Source of the DNA: Endozoicomonas sp. ISHI1
GTDB lineage: Bacteria; Pseudomonadota; Gammaproteobacteria; Pseudomonadales; Endozoicomonadaceae
Direction: 5' to 3'
Assembly (NCBI RefSeq): GCF_024606225.1
Contig: NZ_JAGRPU010000001.1
Coordinates: 496,001-560,000, forward strand
Length of the DNA stretch: 64,000 nt
Positions 34,986-43,840 of this stretch are shown here, one piece after another. The notes under the pieces are model-generated. The model saw only the letters and a list, made by a program, of their open reading frames with translations. It had not been told where the DNA came from and did not search any database. A program made the translations under genes and the position numbers. Each line of letters begins with the position of its first letter. Positions within the stretch are counted from its first letter, which is position 1.

Positions 34986-36215
34986 ATGGAAACAAACGTC
35001 AGATTAATCATTTTATTCTGTCTGTGCTTGCTATCATCTTATTCAAACTCTAATGACTTGTACTTTAAATGGAAGTTGGAGTATTTTGATCAATTAGTAC
35101 TCAGTGGTACAGCCACATCATCCACTCACTCTAGTCATGGCGATCCCACAAGAGAATGCTATTTCGATGACCCTGCTAAATGTTTTAGTGATAATTCCTG
35201 TGATTATCTTGTCAGTTATGACTTGGCTTCTTCCACTAATATAGAATTTGATCAGCATAATTCGGCTCATACTGTGCCAGCATTTTTTCATGGCCTATTA
35301 GGAAACAGCCTTCATAACCTTCAACATACCTTCCATACTCGTTACACATTAAGAGGTCAAACTGCAACAAGGGACTCCATTGTTACTCAGTTTTTAGACT
35401 GTTTTTGCTGCCTTCTTTGTTATACGGGTTACGAGACCGTTTATCAAAACTTGCTAAACCTGGAAGAAAAAGTAAGAGCACTGTCAGCAGCAACACCAGA
35501 CAATTTGCCAGAACATGTCACTATTGATAGCCGCTCTATATCTCATACCGCTGTGATCAATAATTATCAAACGCTTTCATCGTCAACCACAGAAGCTATA
35601 GACGATAATACCCATATATTTGACCTTTTCCTGAATAATCCAGAAACAAAAAAATGGATAGTAGAGCATCTAAATCCAACGACCAATCATATGTTGGAAT
35701 TGATAATGCCCGGCTTAATCAATACAGCTATACCAGCTACAGTTCACGTGCAAGAACGAGACAGTGAAGACGATAGTGAAAACTTGCAAGCATCACATTT
35801 TGTTTCATTGAATTTTCTGACCGGAACTAAAGTGCAATACCACCTTAAGAAGTTATCCACCAATAATATTCAGGTACTGGCGATTCTGGTTAGCTCTAGT
35901 GGCTACACCCTGACACTCATTATTGATAATTATGATGTTATAGCCAACCAGCCTCCGCCACTTTATGCCGAGCTACCATTACAGTTACCATTACAAAAAG
36001 CCTGTCATTGTAATGGGGCATGTAATTGCGCTACCTCAAGAAACAATGATACCAGGCCCGATTCTGAAGACATGTTGAATAGGGAGTTGTTCCACGCCCA
36101 GAGTAATATGATTACTGAAGATGGTATGCCGGAAGAAGTGAGACAATTGGTGCTAGCAGCGCTGCTCTTACCGAAATGGAAAAACGATCATGAACAGCCC
36201 AATACGGAGCGGTAA
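34986..36215 (+). CDS. Tandem secreted cysteine-motif protein, copy 3
   Basis: 409 residues. Signal peptide METNVRLIILFCLCLLSSYS. Family blocks: YFKWKLE, YTLRGQTATRDSI, an unusually cysteine-rich CFCCLLC stretch, RALSAATPDNLPEHVTIDSR, NTHIFDLFLNNPETKKW, LELIMPGLINTAIPATVHVQ, NIQVLAILVSSSGYTLTLII, PPPLYAELP, CHCNGACNCATS. It has a longer tail (about 55 residues, ending WKNDHEQPNTER) than copies 1, 2, 4 and 6. The N-terminal mature part carries extra cysteines (CYFDDPAKCFSDNSCDY). Confidence 0.75.
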   Translation: METNVRLIILFCLCLLSSYSNSNDLYFKWKLEYFDQLVLSGTATSSTHSSHGDPTRECYFDDPAKCFSDNSCDYLVSYDLASSTNIEFDQHNSAHTVPAFFHGLLGNSLHNLQHTFHTRYTLRGQTATRDSIVTQFLDCFCCLLCYTGYETVYQNLLNLEEKVRALSAATPDNLPEHVTIDSRSISHTAVINNYQTLSSSTTEAIDDNTHIFDLFLNNPETKKWIVEHLNPTTNHMLELIMPGLINTAIPATVHVQERDSEDDSENLQASHFVSLNFLTGTKVQYHLKKLSTNNIQVLAILVSSSGYTLTLIIDNYDVIANQPPPLYAELPLQLPLQKACHCNGACNCATSRNNDTRPDSEDMLNRELFHAQSNMITEDGMPEEVRQLVLAALLLPKWKNDHEQPNTER

Positions 36216-36440
36216 TCAACGTCAGGTTGAAAGTCAAAAAACAAAACACCTGCCTCTGATGACTATTGGGCATTTATTAAAAGACAGAACTCCATTACTC
36301 AGCTCAGTGAGCCCCCATGAGTCATTCAGGTTGTAAAGTGAGCTTCCATCTAGAAATTATTAGCAACCTGCCCAAGTTTTATAAGTTGTACAAGGACGTC
36401 TAATAGTGTTAAAACCTAAAAAGTTTGTTATATGATCTAT

Positions 36441-36468
36441 TTGAACTATCCTTGATCGCTGATGTCTC
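36441..36468 (+). promoter_or_regulatory. Array promoter module, gene 4
   Basis: TTGAAC, 16 bp (TATCCTTGATCGCTGA), TGTCTC, ending 33 bp before the ATG. The -10 is poor compared with copies 1 and 6. The gap 36216-36440 holds a decayed tail that resembles the tails after copies 1 and 2 (around GCATTTATTAAAAGACAGAA). Confidence 0.5.
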
Positions 36469-36501
36469 AAATCAATATCAACAACAAATGAGTTGTTAAC
36501 A

Positions 36502-37695
36502 ATGAAAAAAAACGTCAGATTAATCCTTTTACTCTGTCTCTGCTTGCTATCATCTTATTCAAACTCACAAAACTTGCACTTTAAATGGAACTTAAAGTAT
36601 TTCGATCGTTTAATACTCAGTGGTACAGCCATATCATCCACACACGTCAGTCATAGCGAGATAACAAAAGAGTGCTATTGGCAGCATGTCCTCACTAAAT
36701 TTTTTAGTGGTATATCTGGGGATCACTTTGTCAATTATGATCTGGTCTCCTCTACTCATATAGCATTTAATCAGTTCGACTCAGCCAGTAATCTGCTGGC
36801 TTATTTTCATGAGTCGGCTTATTTTCATGGCTTATTAGGAGATGGCTTTCAAGATCTTCAGCATATCTTTCGTACGCGTTACACACTAAGAGGTCAAACG
36901 ACAACAATAACACGTAATATTGTTCAATTATTATATTGCATTTTCTGCTTTCCTTTTTTTTTGAGAAGCGAGACGATTAATCAAGACATTCCAGAGCAGG
37001 AAGCGAGAATAAAGGCGCTGGAAGCAGCAACGCCAAACCATTTGCCAGAACATGTAAGCATCGATAGCCGCTCTATAACCCATATAGCTTTGACCGATAA
37101 TATTCGAAGGCTTTTATCGTCAAGCACAGAAGCTGTAGACGATGATATCTATATATTTGACCTGTTCCTGAGCAATCCGGAAACACAAAATTTGATAAAA
37201 GCACATCTAAACTCTGAGACCTACAAGACGCATGAATTTATTATAATACCCGGGTTATTCAATACAGCCAGACTTGCTGAGATTGTCGTAAAAGAGCAAA
37301 GTAGTGAAAACGACAGTGAAGGTGACGATGACCTGAAACCAACAAATTTTTTAACATTAATCTTTCGTGGCGGACCTGTTGTGCGATACCACCTCAAGAA
37401 ATTACCCACCAATGACATTCAGGTATTAGCGGTTTCGGTTAGCTCTGATTCTTATATCCTGTCATTTGTTATTGATAATTATGATGCTTTAGCTAACCAA
37501 CCTATGACAACTTATTATTCATCGGAAGGACCATTATTCTTCGTCGAACCCTGTCATTGTAGAGGAGCATGTAACTGTGCTAACTCAAGAAATAATCATA
37601 CAGATGAATCAGATTATCAGAATGACAACATGAATGAGAACATGAGTGACAGCATCACTGATAGTGTGTTTTTTACTCTGGAGCAGTCAAAATGA
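36502..37695 (+). CDS. Tandem secreted cysteine-motif protein, copy 4
   Basis: 397 residues. Signal peptide MKKNVRLILLLCLCLLSSYS. Family blocks: HFKWNLKYFDRLILSGTA, YTLRGQTTTITRNIVQ, LYCIFCFPFF, KALEAATPNHLPEHVSIDSR, YIFDLFLSNPETQNL, FIIIPGLFNTARLAEIVVKE, NDIQVLAVSVSSDSYILSFV, CHCRGACNCANS. It differs from the others in an insertion that repeats AYFHESAYFHG before the GLLGDGF block, and it lacks the usual PPPHYAEL proline run. Start ATG 36502, in line with the paralogues. Confidence 0.75.
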   Translation: MKKNVRLILLLCLCLLSSYSNSQNLHFKWNLKYFDRLILSGTAISSTHVSHSEITKECYWQHVLTKFFSGISGDHFVNYDLVSSTHIAFNQFDSASNLLAYFHESAYFHGLLGDGFQDLQHIFRTRYTLRGQTTTITRNIVQLLYCIFCFPFFLRSETINQDIPEQEARIKALEAATPNHLPEHVSIDSRSITHIALTDNIRRLLSSSTEAVDDDIYIFDLFLSNPETQNLIKAHLNSETYKTHEFIIIPGLFNTARLAEIVVKEQSSENDSEGDDDLKPTNFLTLIFRGGPVVRYHLKKLPTNDIQVLAVSVSSDSYILSFVIDNYDALANQPMTTYYSSEGPLFFVEPCHCRGACNCANSRNNHTDESDYQNDNMNENMSDSITDSVFFTLEQSK

Positions 37696-37740
37696 GTACA
37701 AGGTTGTAAAAACCTCAAAAAAAATAGTGAGATGAGCTGC

Positions 37741-37768
37741 ACGTGCTATTCTCAGCTGCCAATGTCTG
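37741..37768 (+). promoter_or_regulatory. Array promoter module, gene 5
   Basis: ACGTGC, 16 bp (TATTCTCAGCTGCCAA), TGTCTG, ending 34 bp before the start. Both hexamers are degraded, which fits a copy that is also frameshifted. Confidence 0.45.
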
Positions 37769-37802
37769 AAGATTGATATTAGTAACAAATAGGTAGTTAA
37801 CA

Positions 37803-39240
37803 TTGAAAACAAACGTCAGGTTAATCATTTTACTCTTGCTTTGCTTGCTATCATCTTATTCAAACTCAAATGACCTGCACTTTACATGGAAGCTGGAGCA
37901 TTTGGGGCGATCAGTACTCAGTGGTACAGCCACATCATCCACTCATTCCAGTCACAGTGAGGGTACAAGAAAATGCTATTGGGATGACCCCACCAGATGT
38001 TTTAGTTATATTTCCGGGGATCGTTTTGTCACTTACGGACTGACCTCTTCCGCTAATATAGAGTTTAATCAGCATAACACGGCCAATCGTGTGCCAATTT
38101 TTTTTCGTGACTTATTAGGAAATGGCCAACATAACTTTCAGCATCGTTTCCATATTCGTTACACATTAAGAGGTAAAACGAAAACAACAGCACGTAATAT
38201 TATCCAAAATGTTAAGCTTTTTTAATACGCCTTTTATTTCGACTAGCAGTATGTTTTTTCAAAACTTACCAAAGGATGAAGAAAGGGTGAAAACGCTGGA
38301 AGCAGCAACGCCAGAGAGTTTGCCAGAACATGTAAGTATCGTTGGCCGCTCTGTATCTCGATCTTATATAGTCGTGACCGATAATGATCAAAAGCTGTTA
38401 TCGTCAAATACAAAAGCAATAGACCATGATACCCATATATTCGACCTTTTCCTGAATACTCCAGAAACACGACAATGGATAATAGATCAGCTACTAAACT
38501 CTCTGACCTACAGGACGTTTAAGCTGATAATTCCTGAGTTATTCAATACGGCCAGGCCCGCTAATATTCTTGTGCAACAGCAAAGCATTGAAGATGATAG
38601 TGTAAACCTGCAACCGTCTCATTTTTTATCATTATATTTTCAAAAAGGAACTGTCGTACAATATCACCTCAGGAAATCACCCGACAATGACATTCAGGTA
38701 TTAGCGATTTCGGTTAGCTCTAAATTTTATACCCTGACATTCACCATCGATCATTATGATGCTTCCGCTAAAGCTAACCAACCTCCTCCACATTTTGCAC
38801 AATTCCCGGGAACAGGAAACTGTTACTGTGGTGGAGCATGTAATTGTGCCACCTTAAGAAATAATAATACCGGAGCCACTCTTGCAGAGCTGGAAGCAGC
38901 GTGTCACTGGCCGGAAGTGGAAAACACGCTCACCATGAAGGATGCTCGTGAAATATTACGCTCGATGGTATCACAATACAAGGATGGCGATTTCAATATG
39001 GAGTTGCACCGCTCCTCGCGGCTGAAACGCGAAGACAAGCCCACTAAGAAGAAAATTCACGTCTTATTACCAGACTCCCGGGAAACCGAAGACGAGGATG
39101 GCAATTTCAATATGGATGCGTTCCGAACCACCTACACCCTGTTTAATGAACAAGAAATGCCCCAAGAGGAAGAAGAGAATGAAATGCATAGATACCCGGA
39201 ATGTCAAGACGCGGATGACGAGTTTAATGTGAAGCAGTAA
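37803..39240 (+). pseudogene. Tandem secreted cysteine-motif protein, copy 5 (frameshifted)
   Basis: Two frames together make one paralogue. 37803-38225 (TTG start where copies 1-4 have ATG) carries the signal peptide and first blocks up to YTLRGKTKTTARNIIQ, then stops. 38209-39240, in the next frame, continues with DEERVKTLEAATPESLPEHV, DTHIFDLFLNTPETRQW, LIIPELFNTARPANILVQ and the motif CYCGGACNCATL. The join is at a run of six T (38218-38223); five T would restore the frame. The C-terminus carries a unique acidic tail of about 120 residues with a duplicated (D/E)DGxFNM unit. Either decayed or phase-variable. Confidence 0.7.
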
Positions 39241-39551
39241 TGAACATCAGGTTATGCTACGTTCACATTTCTCAGGGAGAATCGTCTTGCCGCTAATCAA
39301 GAGAAAACCCTATCCACGGGTTGAGAAGTTTATGAGACATAAATCAACAGCATTGCTAAGAGCTATCATTGTAAGCTGATAGATAACTCCGTCGTTGGGA
39401 ATAGTGATGGGCTTAGACCGACGACAATTATATAAAGACGGGTAAAAGCAACGATACCTTAACAAAAAAACCAAACACTTCTCTTTTTTTTAAACATTCA
39501 GGTACGGTTAGTTATCGTTAGAACTCCAGAAAGTTTTTTCACATAAGTCAT
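39241..39551. other. Array spacer with a duplicated 3' flank
   Basis: No gene is evident. About 200 bp here resemble the flank after copy 6 (40731-41000): both contain AACATCAGGTTA, CTCCGTtGTcttGaATAGTG-type blocks, AGACCGA and CCTTAACAAAAAAA in the same order. The repeat unit of the array thus includes downstream DNA. Confidence 0.55.
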
Positions 39552-39579
39552 TTGAACTATTCTTAACTGCCAATATCTA
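39552..39579 (+). promoter_or_regulatory. Array promoter module, gene 6
   Basis: TTGAAC, 16 bp (TATTCTTAACTGCCAA), TATCTA, ending 32 bp before the GTG start. It has the best hexamers of the six. Confidence 0.65.
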
Positions 39580-39611
39580 AAATTTTACTAATGATAAACA
39601 GGTAGTTAAAA

Positions 39612-40730
39612 GTGAAAACAAACGTCAGTTTTATTGTTTTATTCCTGCTTTGCTTACTATCATCTCATTCAAACTCAAAAGAGTTACAATTTAACTGGAA
39701 GCTGGAAAATCATGGCCATTTAACACTCACTGGTACAGCCACATCATCCACTTCCAGCGAGTATAGTGATGGTGTAAGAATGCGTAATTATGATGACTCC
39801 GATCAACTGGACTCTGTTGATACCGGGCGTGATTGCGACCATTATGACGTATTTTCTAAAACTCAAATACATTTTAACCAGACTAATACTAGTAATAATG
39901 TACCAGATTTCTTTTATAGCTTATTTGGCAACGGCCTTAATGACCTTAAACATACCGTCCGAACTCGTTACACACTAAGAGGTCAAACGACAACAACAAC
40001 ATGCAGTCTTTCAGAATTATTATGTTGCATTTTCTGTAAACCTTGTTCAGTAGCATACGAGCTACATTCACATGACTTGGAAAATCAGCAAGAAAGGGTG
40101 AGAGCACTGCAGGCAGCAACACCAAGCAATTTTCCAGAACATCGAACTATCGATAGACGCATTATGACTCATAGAGCTAGAACAAATAATCTTCAAACAC
40201 TTTTTTTGTTAAGTAGAGAAGCTCTCGATGATGACACCCATATAGTTGAGCTTTTCCTGAATACTTCACAAGCACAAAAATGGATAATAGGTCAGCTAAA
40301 CCGATCAACCAACCAGAGGTTAAAATTGATAATACCTGAGTTATCCCATGAAGCTTTACCGGCTGTCATTCTTGTGCAAGGTCGAAATGACAGAAGTCAT
40401 AGTGAAAGCCTGCAACCATCACATTTTGTATCATTCATTTTCACTAATGGGATTAAAGTACAATACCACCTTAATCAAGTATCCGACGAAGATATTCAGG
40501 TATTGGCGATTGCGGTTAGCGCTCATGGTTACACACTGACGATGGTGGTTAATAATTACGATGTTATAGCTCACCAACCCCCTCCACATTATTCAGAATT
40601 AGTAAAAACCTGTGATTGTGACGGCGCATGTAATTGTGCTAGCTCAAGAGAAAATGAAACCGATGTCTCAGGTTATCAGAGTGATACCCCTAGTAATTAT
40701 GTGCTCTTTGGACTGGAGCACTCAAACTGA
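39612..40730 (+). CDS. Tandem secreted cysteine-motif protein, copy 6
   Basis: 372 residues from a GTG start placed as in the paralogues. Signal peptide MKTNVSFIVLFLLCLLSSHS. Family blocks: QFNWKLENHGHLTLTGTATS, YTLRGQTTTTTCSLSELL with CCIFCKPC, RALQAATPSNFPEHRTIDRR, DTHIVELFLNTSQAQKW, LIIPELSHEALPAVILVQGR, LQPSHFVSFIFTNGIKVQYH, DIQVLAIAVSAHGYTLTMVV, HQPPPHYSEL and CDCDGACNCASS. The tail ends FGLEHSN, resembling copy 4 (FTLEQSK). It is the last copy in the row. Confidence 0.75.
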   Translation: MKTNVSFIVLFLLCLLSSHSNSKELQFNWKLENHGHLTLTGTATSSTSSEYSDGVRMRNYDDSDQLDSVDTGRDCDHYDVFSKTQIHFNQTNTSNNVPDFFYSLFGNGLNDLKHTVRTRYTLRGQTTTTTCSLSELLCCIFCKPCSVAYELHSHDLENQQERVRALQAATPSNFPEHRTIDRRIMTHRARTNNLQTLFLLSREALDDDTHIVELFLNTSQAQKWIIGQLNRSTNQRLKLIIPELSHEALPAVILVQGRNDRSHSESLQPSHFVSFIFTNGIKVQYHLNQVSDEDIQVLAIAVSAHGYTLTMVVNNYDVIAHQPPPHYSELVKTCDCDGACNCASSRENETDVSGYQSDTPSNYVLFGLEHSN

Positions 40731-41031
40731 ACATCAGGTTAAGCTAATTCCTCTCATTCATATTTCTCAGACTTGGTAGTCCTTAAGCTAATCAAGATGA
40801 AATCTGATTCTCAGGAGAAGAAAATCTTGAGACTTCAGTCAAGGATCATTTGTAAGAACCGGTATGGTCAACGGTTAATAAGCTCCGTTGTCTTGAATAG
40901 TGACAGTCAAAGACCGATGACCAAAATAAAGACTGGTAACTATACCTTAACAAAAAAAATCCATACAACTCTCTGTTTTTAAACTACTTTGATTAGTTCA
41001 CAACTAATGACAAAACTGTAATATAAAAACT
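40731..41031. other. Spacer after the array
   Basis: No supportable gene. The first 250 bp are related to the spacer after copy 5. The last about 50 bp are AT-rich and presumably carry the promoter of the next gene. Confidence 0.45.
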
Positions 41032-42165
41032 GTGAGGTTTTCGTTGAATAAACCATTTCCTTCTTTCTCAAACGCATTAACCCCTTCTTTGTTTCTGGCT
41101 GTTTCGTTTTCCATGTCGATGAGCTCCTATGGGTTACCAGTGGACACCTTGTGTGAAGAGTATGGAGAGCGTTTCAATCAGGCTAACTCACCCTCCAGTC
41201 TTGGCGGTGCCTATGGCGAATGGATTGATAATAAATGCAATATTACTGTTCTTCCCTTAAGTGAACATAACAAAAAAGTTTCTCTTGTCGATGTCAGACT
41301 CCCCATTGTTTTGAAACCCTCTCCGGTGTCAGACTCAGGCGTTTCCATAACGCAGGAACATCAAAAACAAAAGGAGATAGATGTCTCATTTATTTCACCA
41401 TCAAACATTGAACCCACCTCCCACAAAGGCAAGTATTATCCGATCTATTCTCCCCGTGCCGGCGATGATGATTATTCTGATGGCTTAACATCGAAGAATC
41501 CTACCTTAATGGCATCTCCGGGGTATGAAGAAGAGGTTCTATTGGAACTGCCGGGCGATGTCATTATCGAAGAGGGTTTCATTATTGACCGCTCTCAACT
41601 CAAACCCACCATCAGTGGCTGCTTCCATTCGGGTCTTGCACTGTTTGGCAAAATGATTTCTGGCGACGTCTCAGGTGTTGGCTTTTCAGATATGGGTCTT
41701 CCAGCTTGTACCGGATTGTATTTGGGTGCAGCTGACTTCACAGTCCCTGACAACAAGATCCGACAAGCGCATAAAAATAAAGCCAGCTCAGGAGGAAGCA
41801 ATGGAAGCGCTGGCGCCAAAAGTAAGAATAATGGCAATGGCCATAGAGGTGGTAGTCATGGACGCGGTGGAAAAAGCAGCAAAAATGGCAAAGGCGCTGG
41901 TGCCAGTGGTGGAGCCGGTGGCGGACAGGACCCCTTTCAAGGAGGTAAAGGCCCTAAGTTTATGATGGAACCGGATTTTAAGGCGTTAGTTGATGCCATA
42001 AGAAAACTTGCCAGCCTGAAAACAGAGAAGGGATTTGATCGATCATCAAGCTCGGTTAAATCACTCGCTGGACAAATCAGAAACGGTATCAAAAATTTGT
42101 CAGATGATCAGAGAGAATACATTTATACAAATTCCATCTATCAATCCATCACCCACCTGTTATGA
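41032..42165 (+). CDS. Secreted protein with a Gly/Ser/Lys-rich linker
   Basis: 377 residues from a GTG start (a TTG at 41044 is an alternative). An N-terminal signal peptide (about 12-33, SLFLAVSFSMSMSSYGLP) precedes a mature domain with four early cysteines (CEEYGERF, NKCNITV, SGCFHSG, PACTGLY). Residues about 245-305 are low complexity (SSGGSNGSAGAKSKNN, GGSHGRGGKSSKNGKGAGAS), then a short helical domain ends the protein (VDAIRKLASL, LAGQIRNGIKNLSDDQREYI). The basic glycine-rich stretch could bind nucleic acid or a polyanion. No family is recognised. It follows the six-gene array but shows no sequence kinship with it. Confidence 0.65.
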   Translation: MRFSLNKPFPSFSNALTPSLFLAVSFSMSMSSYGLPVDTLCEEYGERFNQANSPSSLGGAYGEWIDNKCNITVLPLSEHNKKVSLVDVRLPIVLKPSPVSDSGVSITQEHQKQKEIDVSFISPSNIEPTSHKGKYYPIYSPRAGDDDYSDGLTSKNPTLMASPGYEEEVLLELPGDVIIEEGFIIDRSQLKPTISGCFHSGLALFGKMISGDVSGVGFSDMGLPACTGLYLGAADFTVPDNKIRQAHKNKASSGGSNGSAGAKSKNNGNGHRGGSHGRGGKSSKNGKGAGASGGAGGGQDPFQGGKGPKFMMEPDFKALVDAIRKLASLKTEKGFDRSSSSVKSLAGQIRNGIKNLSDDQREYIYTNSIYQSITHLL

Positions 42166-42522
42166 GCAGCTAACCAGTTGGTTTCACAAATCTGGACGGT
42201 GGTTTTTTTCCATCCTGCTGCGCTCCAGTTCTGGCTACGTAAATAAGGCCAGGCTCAGTCATTGTAACTGGGATGAGTGCCTTGGTGGATGACAAAACCC
42301 ACTCACCAGAATGTGCGTACCCAACTGGCCAGATACTCAAGATTTGTGTTTTTCTGAGGCACTCTTCAATGGACGATATTGTTGAGTGCTTTTGATGAAA
42401 GAACCAACGCTCAGTCATGTCAGTGACTTGAACATCACCTCAAAAAAGCTTTAAAACAAAGGATTTATGTTTAAATTCATGGCAGGATATCAGACAAGAA
42501 GCAACAACAAGAGTCTGACATT
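42166..42522. other. Gap with one unresolved minus-strand frame
   Basis: A minus-strand frame of 82 codons (42170-42418) translates plausibly (SGEWVLSSTKALIPVTMTEP) but has no ribosome-binding site and no family I can name. It may be a remnant of a mobile-element gene. Nothing else is seen. Confidence 0.3.
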
Positions 42523-43050
42523 ATGGAAAAGATAATTACCACAGACCGATTAATCCTCAGGGCTTTCACTCCGCAAGACGCTGGCCAGGTAGAAATACTC
42601 GCTGGAGAAGAGCAGGTAGCCAGACTGACCGAAAACATACCCCACCCCTACCCTGATGGCCTGGCAGAAGAATGGATTAAGGATAATGAAAGCCTGAGAG
42701 AAAAAAACAGTGCTTTCGTCTATGCCATCACACTGAAATCATCAGACACACTACTGGGAGCCATTGGGTTGACTAACACCACCCACACACAAGCTGAATT
42801 GGGCTATTGGCTGGGACTGCCCTACTGGGGGCAGGGGTATTGCTCTGAAGCCGGACAATCACTCATCAGCCATGCCTTTGAGCAGTTGCCATTCAACCAG
42901 ATCCGCGCCAGAGCACTCACTAAGAACGTAAAGTCCGAGCGGGTACTCTTGAGACTCGGTTTTCGATCCACCTCGGAAATTCTTGAAAAAGTAAAAGAAG
43001 ATATGGATACCGTAAAATATTATGTTCTGGATCGAAATCATTCAGGTTAA
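42523..43050 (+). CDS. GNAT acetyltransferase, RimJ/RimL-like
   Basis: 175 residues with the RimJ/RimL start TTDRLILRAFTPQDA, the acetyl-CoA-binding segment ELGYWLGLPYWGQGYCSEAG (motif A, WGxGYxxEA) and the C-terminal SERVLLRLGFR block. Such enzymes acetylate N-terminal amino groups of ribosomal proteins or small molecules; the substrate here is not predictable. It is followed by a second, different acetyltransferase gene after about 100 bp. Confidence 0.85.
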   Translation: MEKIITTDRLILRAFTPQDAGQVEILAGEEQVARLTENIPHPYPDGLAEEWIKDNESLREKNSAFVYAITLKSSDTLLGAIGLTNTTHTQAELGYWLGLPYWGQGYCSEAGQSLISHAFEQLPFNQIRARALTKNVKSERVLLRLGFRSTSEILEKVKEDMDTVKYYVLDRNHSG

Positions 43051-43152
43051 GTCGCCGGAAGTGGTCAGGATCAAGATTGTCACTCCGCAAGCGACGGATC
43101 ACCGCATCCACTTTCCAGTTTCAACAACCATTCGGCAGTAAAAGAATTATTT

Positions 43153-43608
43153 ATGGAAATAAAACTAGACGACCTGCAGGGCCAGGAAATTGCTTATCTT
43201 CTCAAGGAGCATCTGGATGATATGCACACTCAGTCACCGGCAGAAAGCGTTCATGCTCTGGGTATTGAGGCGTTGCGCTCGCCAGATATTACCTTCTGGT
43301 CCGTCTGGATAAACCGCAGTCTGGCCGGTTGTGGCGCCTTGAAAGCCCTCTCGCCCCATGAAGGTGAAATCAAGTCCATGAAGACCTCATCCGGCTTTCT
43401 CAGAAGGGGTGTGGCTTCGGCTCTCTTGAAAAATATTCTCAGTGAAGCGGAACGAAGACAGTATAAAACCGTGTACCTGGAGACAGGCTCCATGGACCAC
43501 TTCAAACCAGCCTGTGAGCTTTATGAGCGCTTTGGTTTTGAGCCCTGTTCACCTTTTGGAGATTATCAGGAAGACCCCAACAGCCTTTTCTTTTCAAAAA
43601 AACTGTGA
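43153..43608 (+). CDS. GNAT acetyltransferase
   Basis: 151 residues of GNAT fold: GCGALKALSPHEGEIKSMKT (strands 2-4), then SGFLRRGVASALLKNILSEA (motif A, RRGVAxxLL) and PACELYERFGFEPCSPFGDY (motif B). It resembles the small group of YsnE/PhnO-like putative acetyltransferases. The ribosome-binding site is weak. A 51-codon frame begins inside its last codons. Confidence 0.85.
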   Translation: MEIKLDDLQGQEIAYLLKEHLDDMHTQSPAESVHALGIEALRSPDITFWSVWINRSLAGCGALKALSPHEGEIKSMKTSSGFLRRGVASALLKNILSEAERRQYKTVYLETGSMDHFKPACELYERFGFEPCSPFGDYQEDPNSLFFSKKL

Positions 43609-43760
43609 CCCCATATCGCCGGGTATTGCCTGACGCTATCGCCCATGAGTATGAAGATGAAGCTTTGCCTAAAGTTCACACCGAAGTGCTACGACTCAAC
43701 CCTCTTTTATTGACAGTGCCTGATAAAATCGATCGCTATCTGCATGATAAGCTGCCATAA
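43605..43760 (+). CDS. Possible small protein overlapping the acetyltransferase end
   Basis: GTG 43605 overlaps the preceding stop and opens a 51-residue frame (EYEDEALPKVHTEVLRLNPL, ending DRYLHDKLP). The composition is protein-like and acidic. The overlap suggests coupling, but it may equally be the surviving end of an older gene. Not recognised. Confidence 0.3.
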   Translation: MTPYRRVLPDAIAHEYEDEALPKVHTEVLRLNPLLLTVPDKIDRYLHDKLP

Positions 43761-43840
43761 AAGGCGGGCATAATCAGCCTTCTATACTGAAAATGTTTGT
43801 TTCTAAAACATAATAAGGACGGCTCTACAGGGACTGAACC

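Noticed and set aside
38209-38225. Programmed -1 frameshifting in array copy 5
   Set aside because: The second frame requires skipping one base forward (or losing one T), not slipping back one, so a standard -1 site would not join the frames.
32349-40730. The six-gene array as a CRISPR or phage structure
   Set aside because: The repeated unit is a full gene of about 1.1-1.4 kb with signal peptide and promoter; there are no short repeats with spacers and no phage genes nearby.
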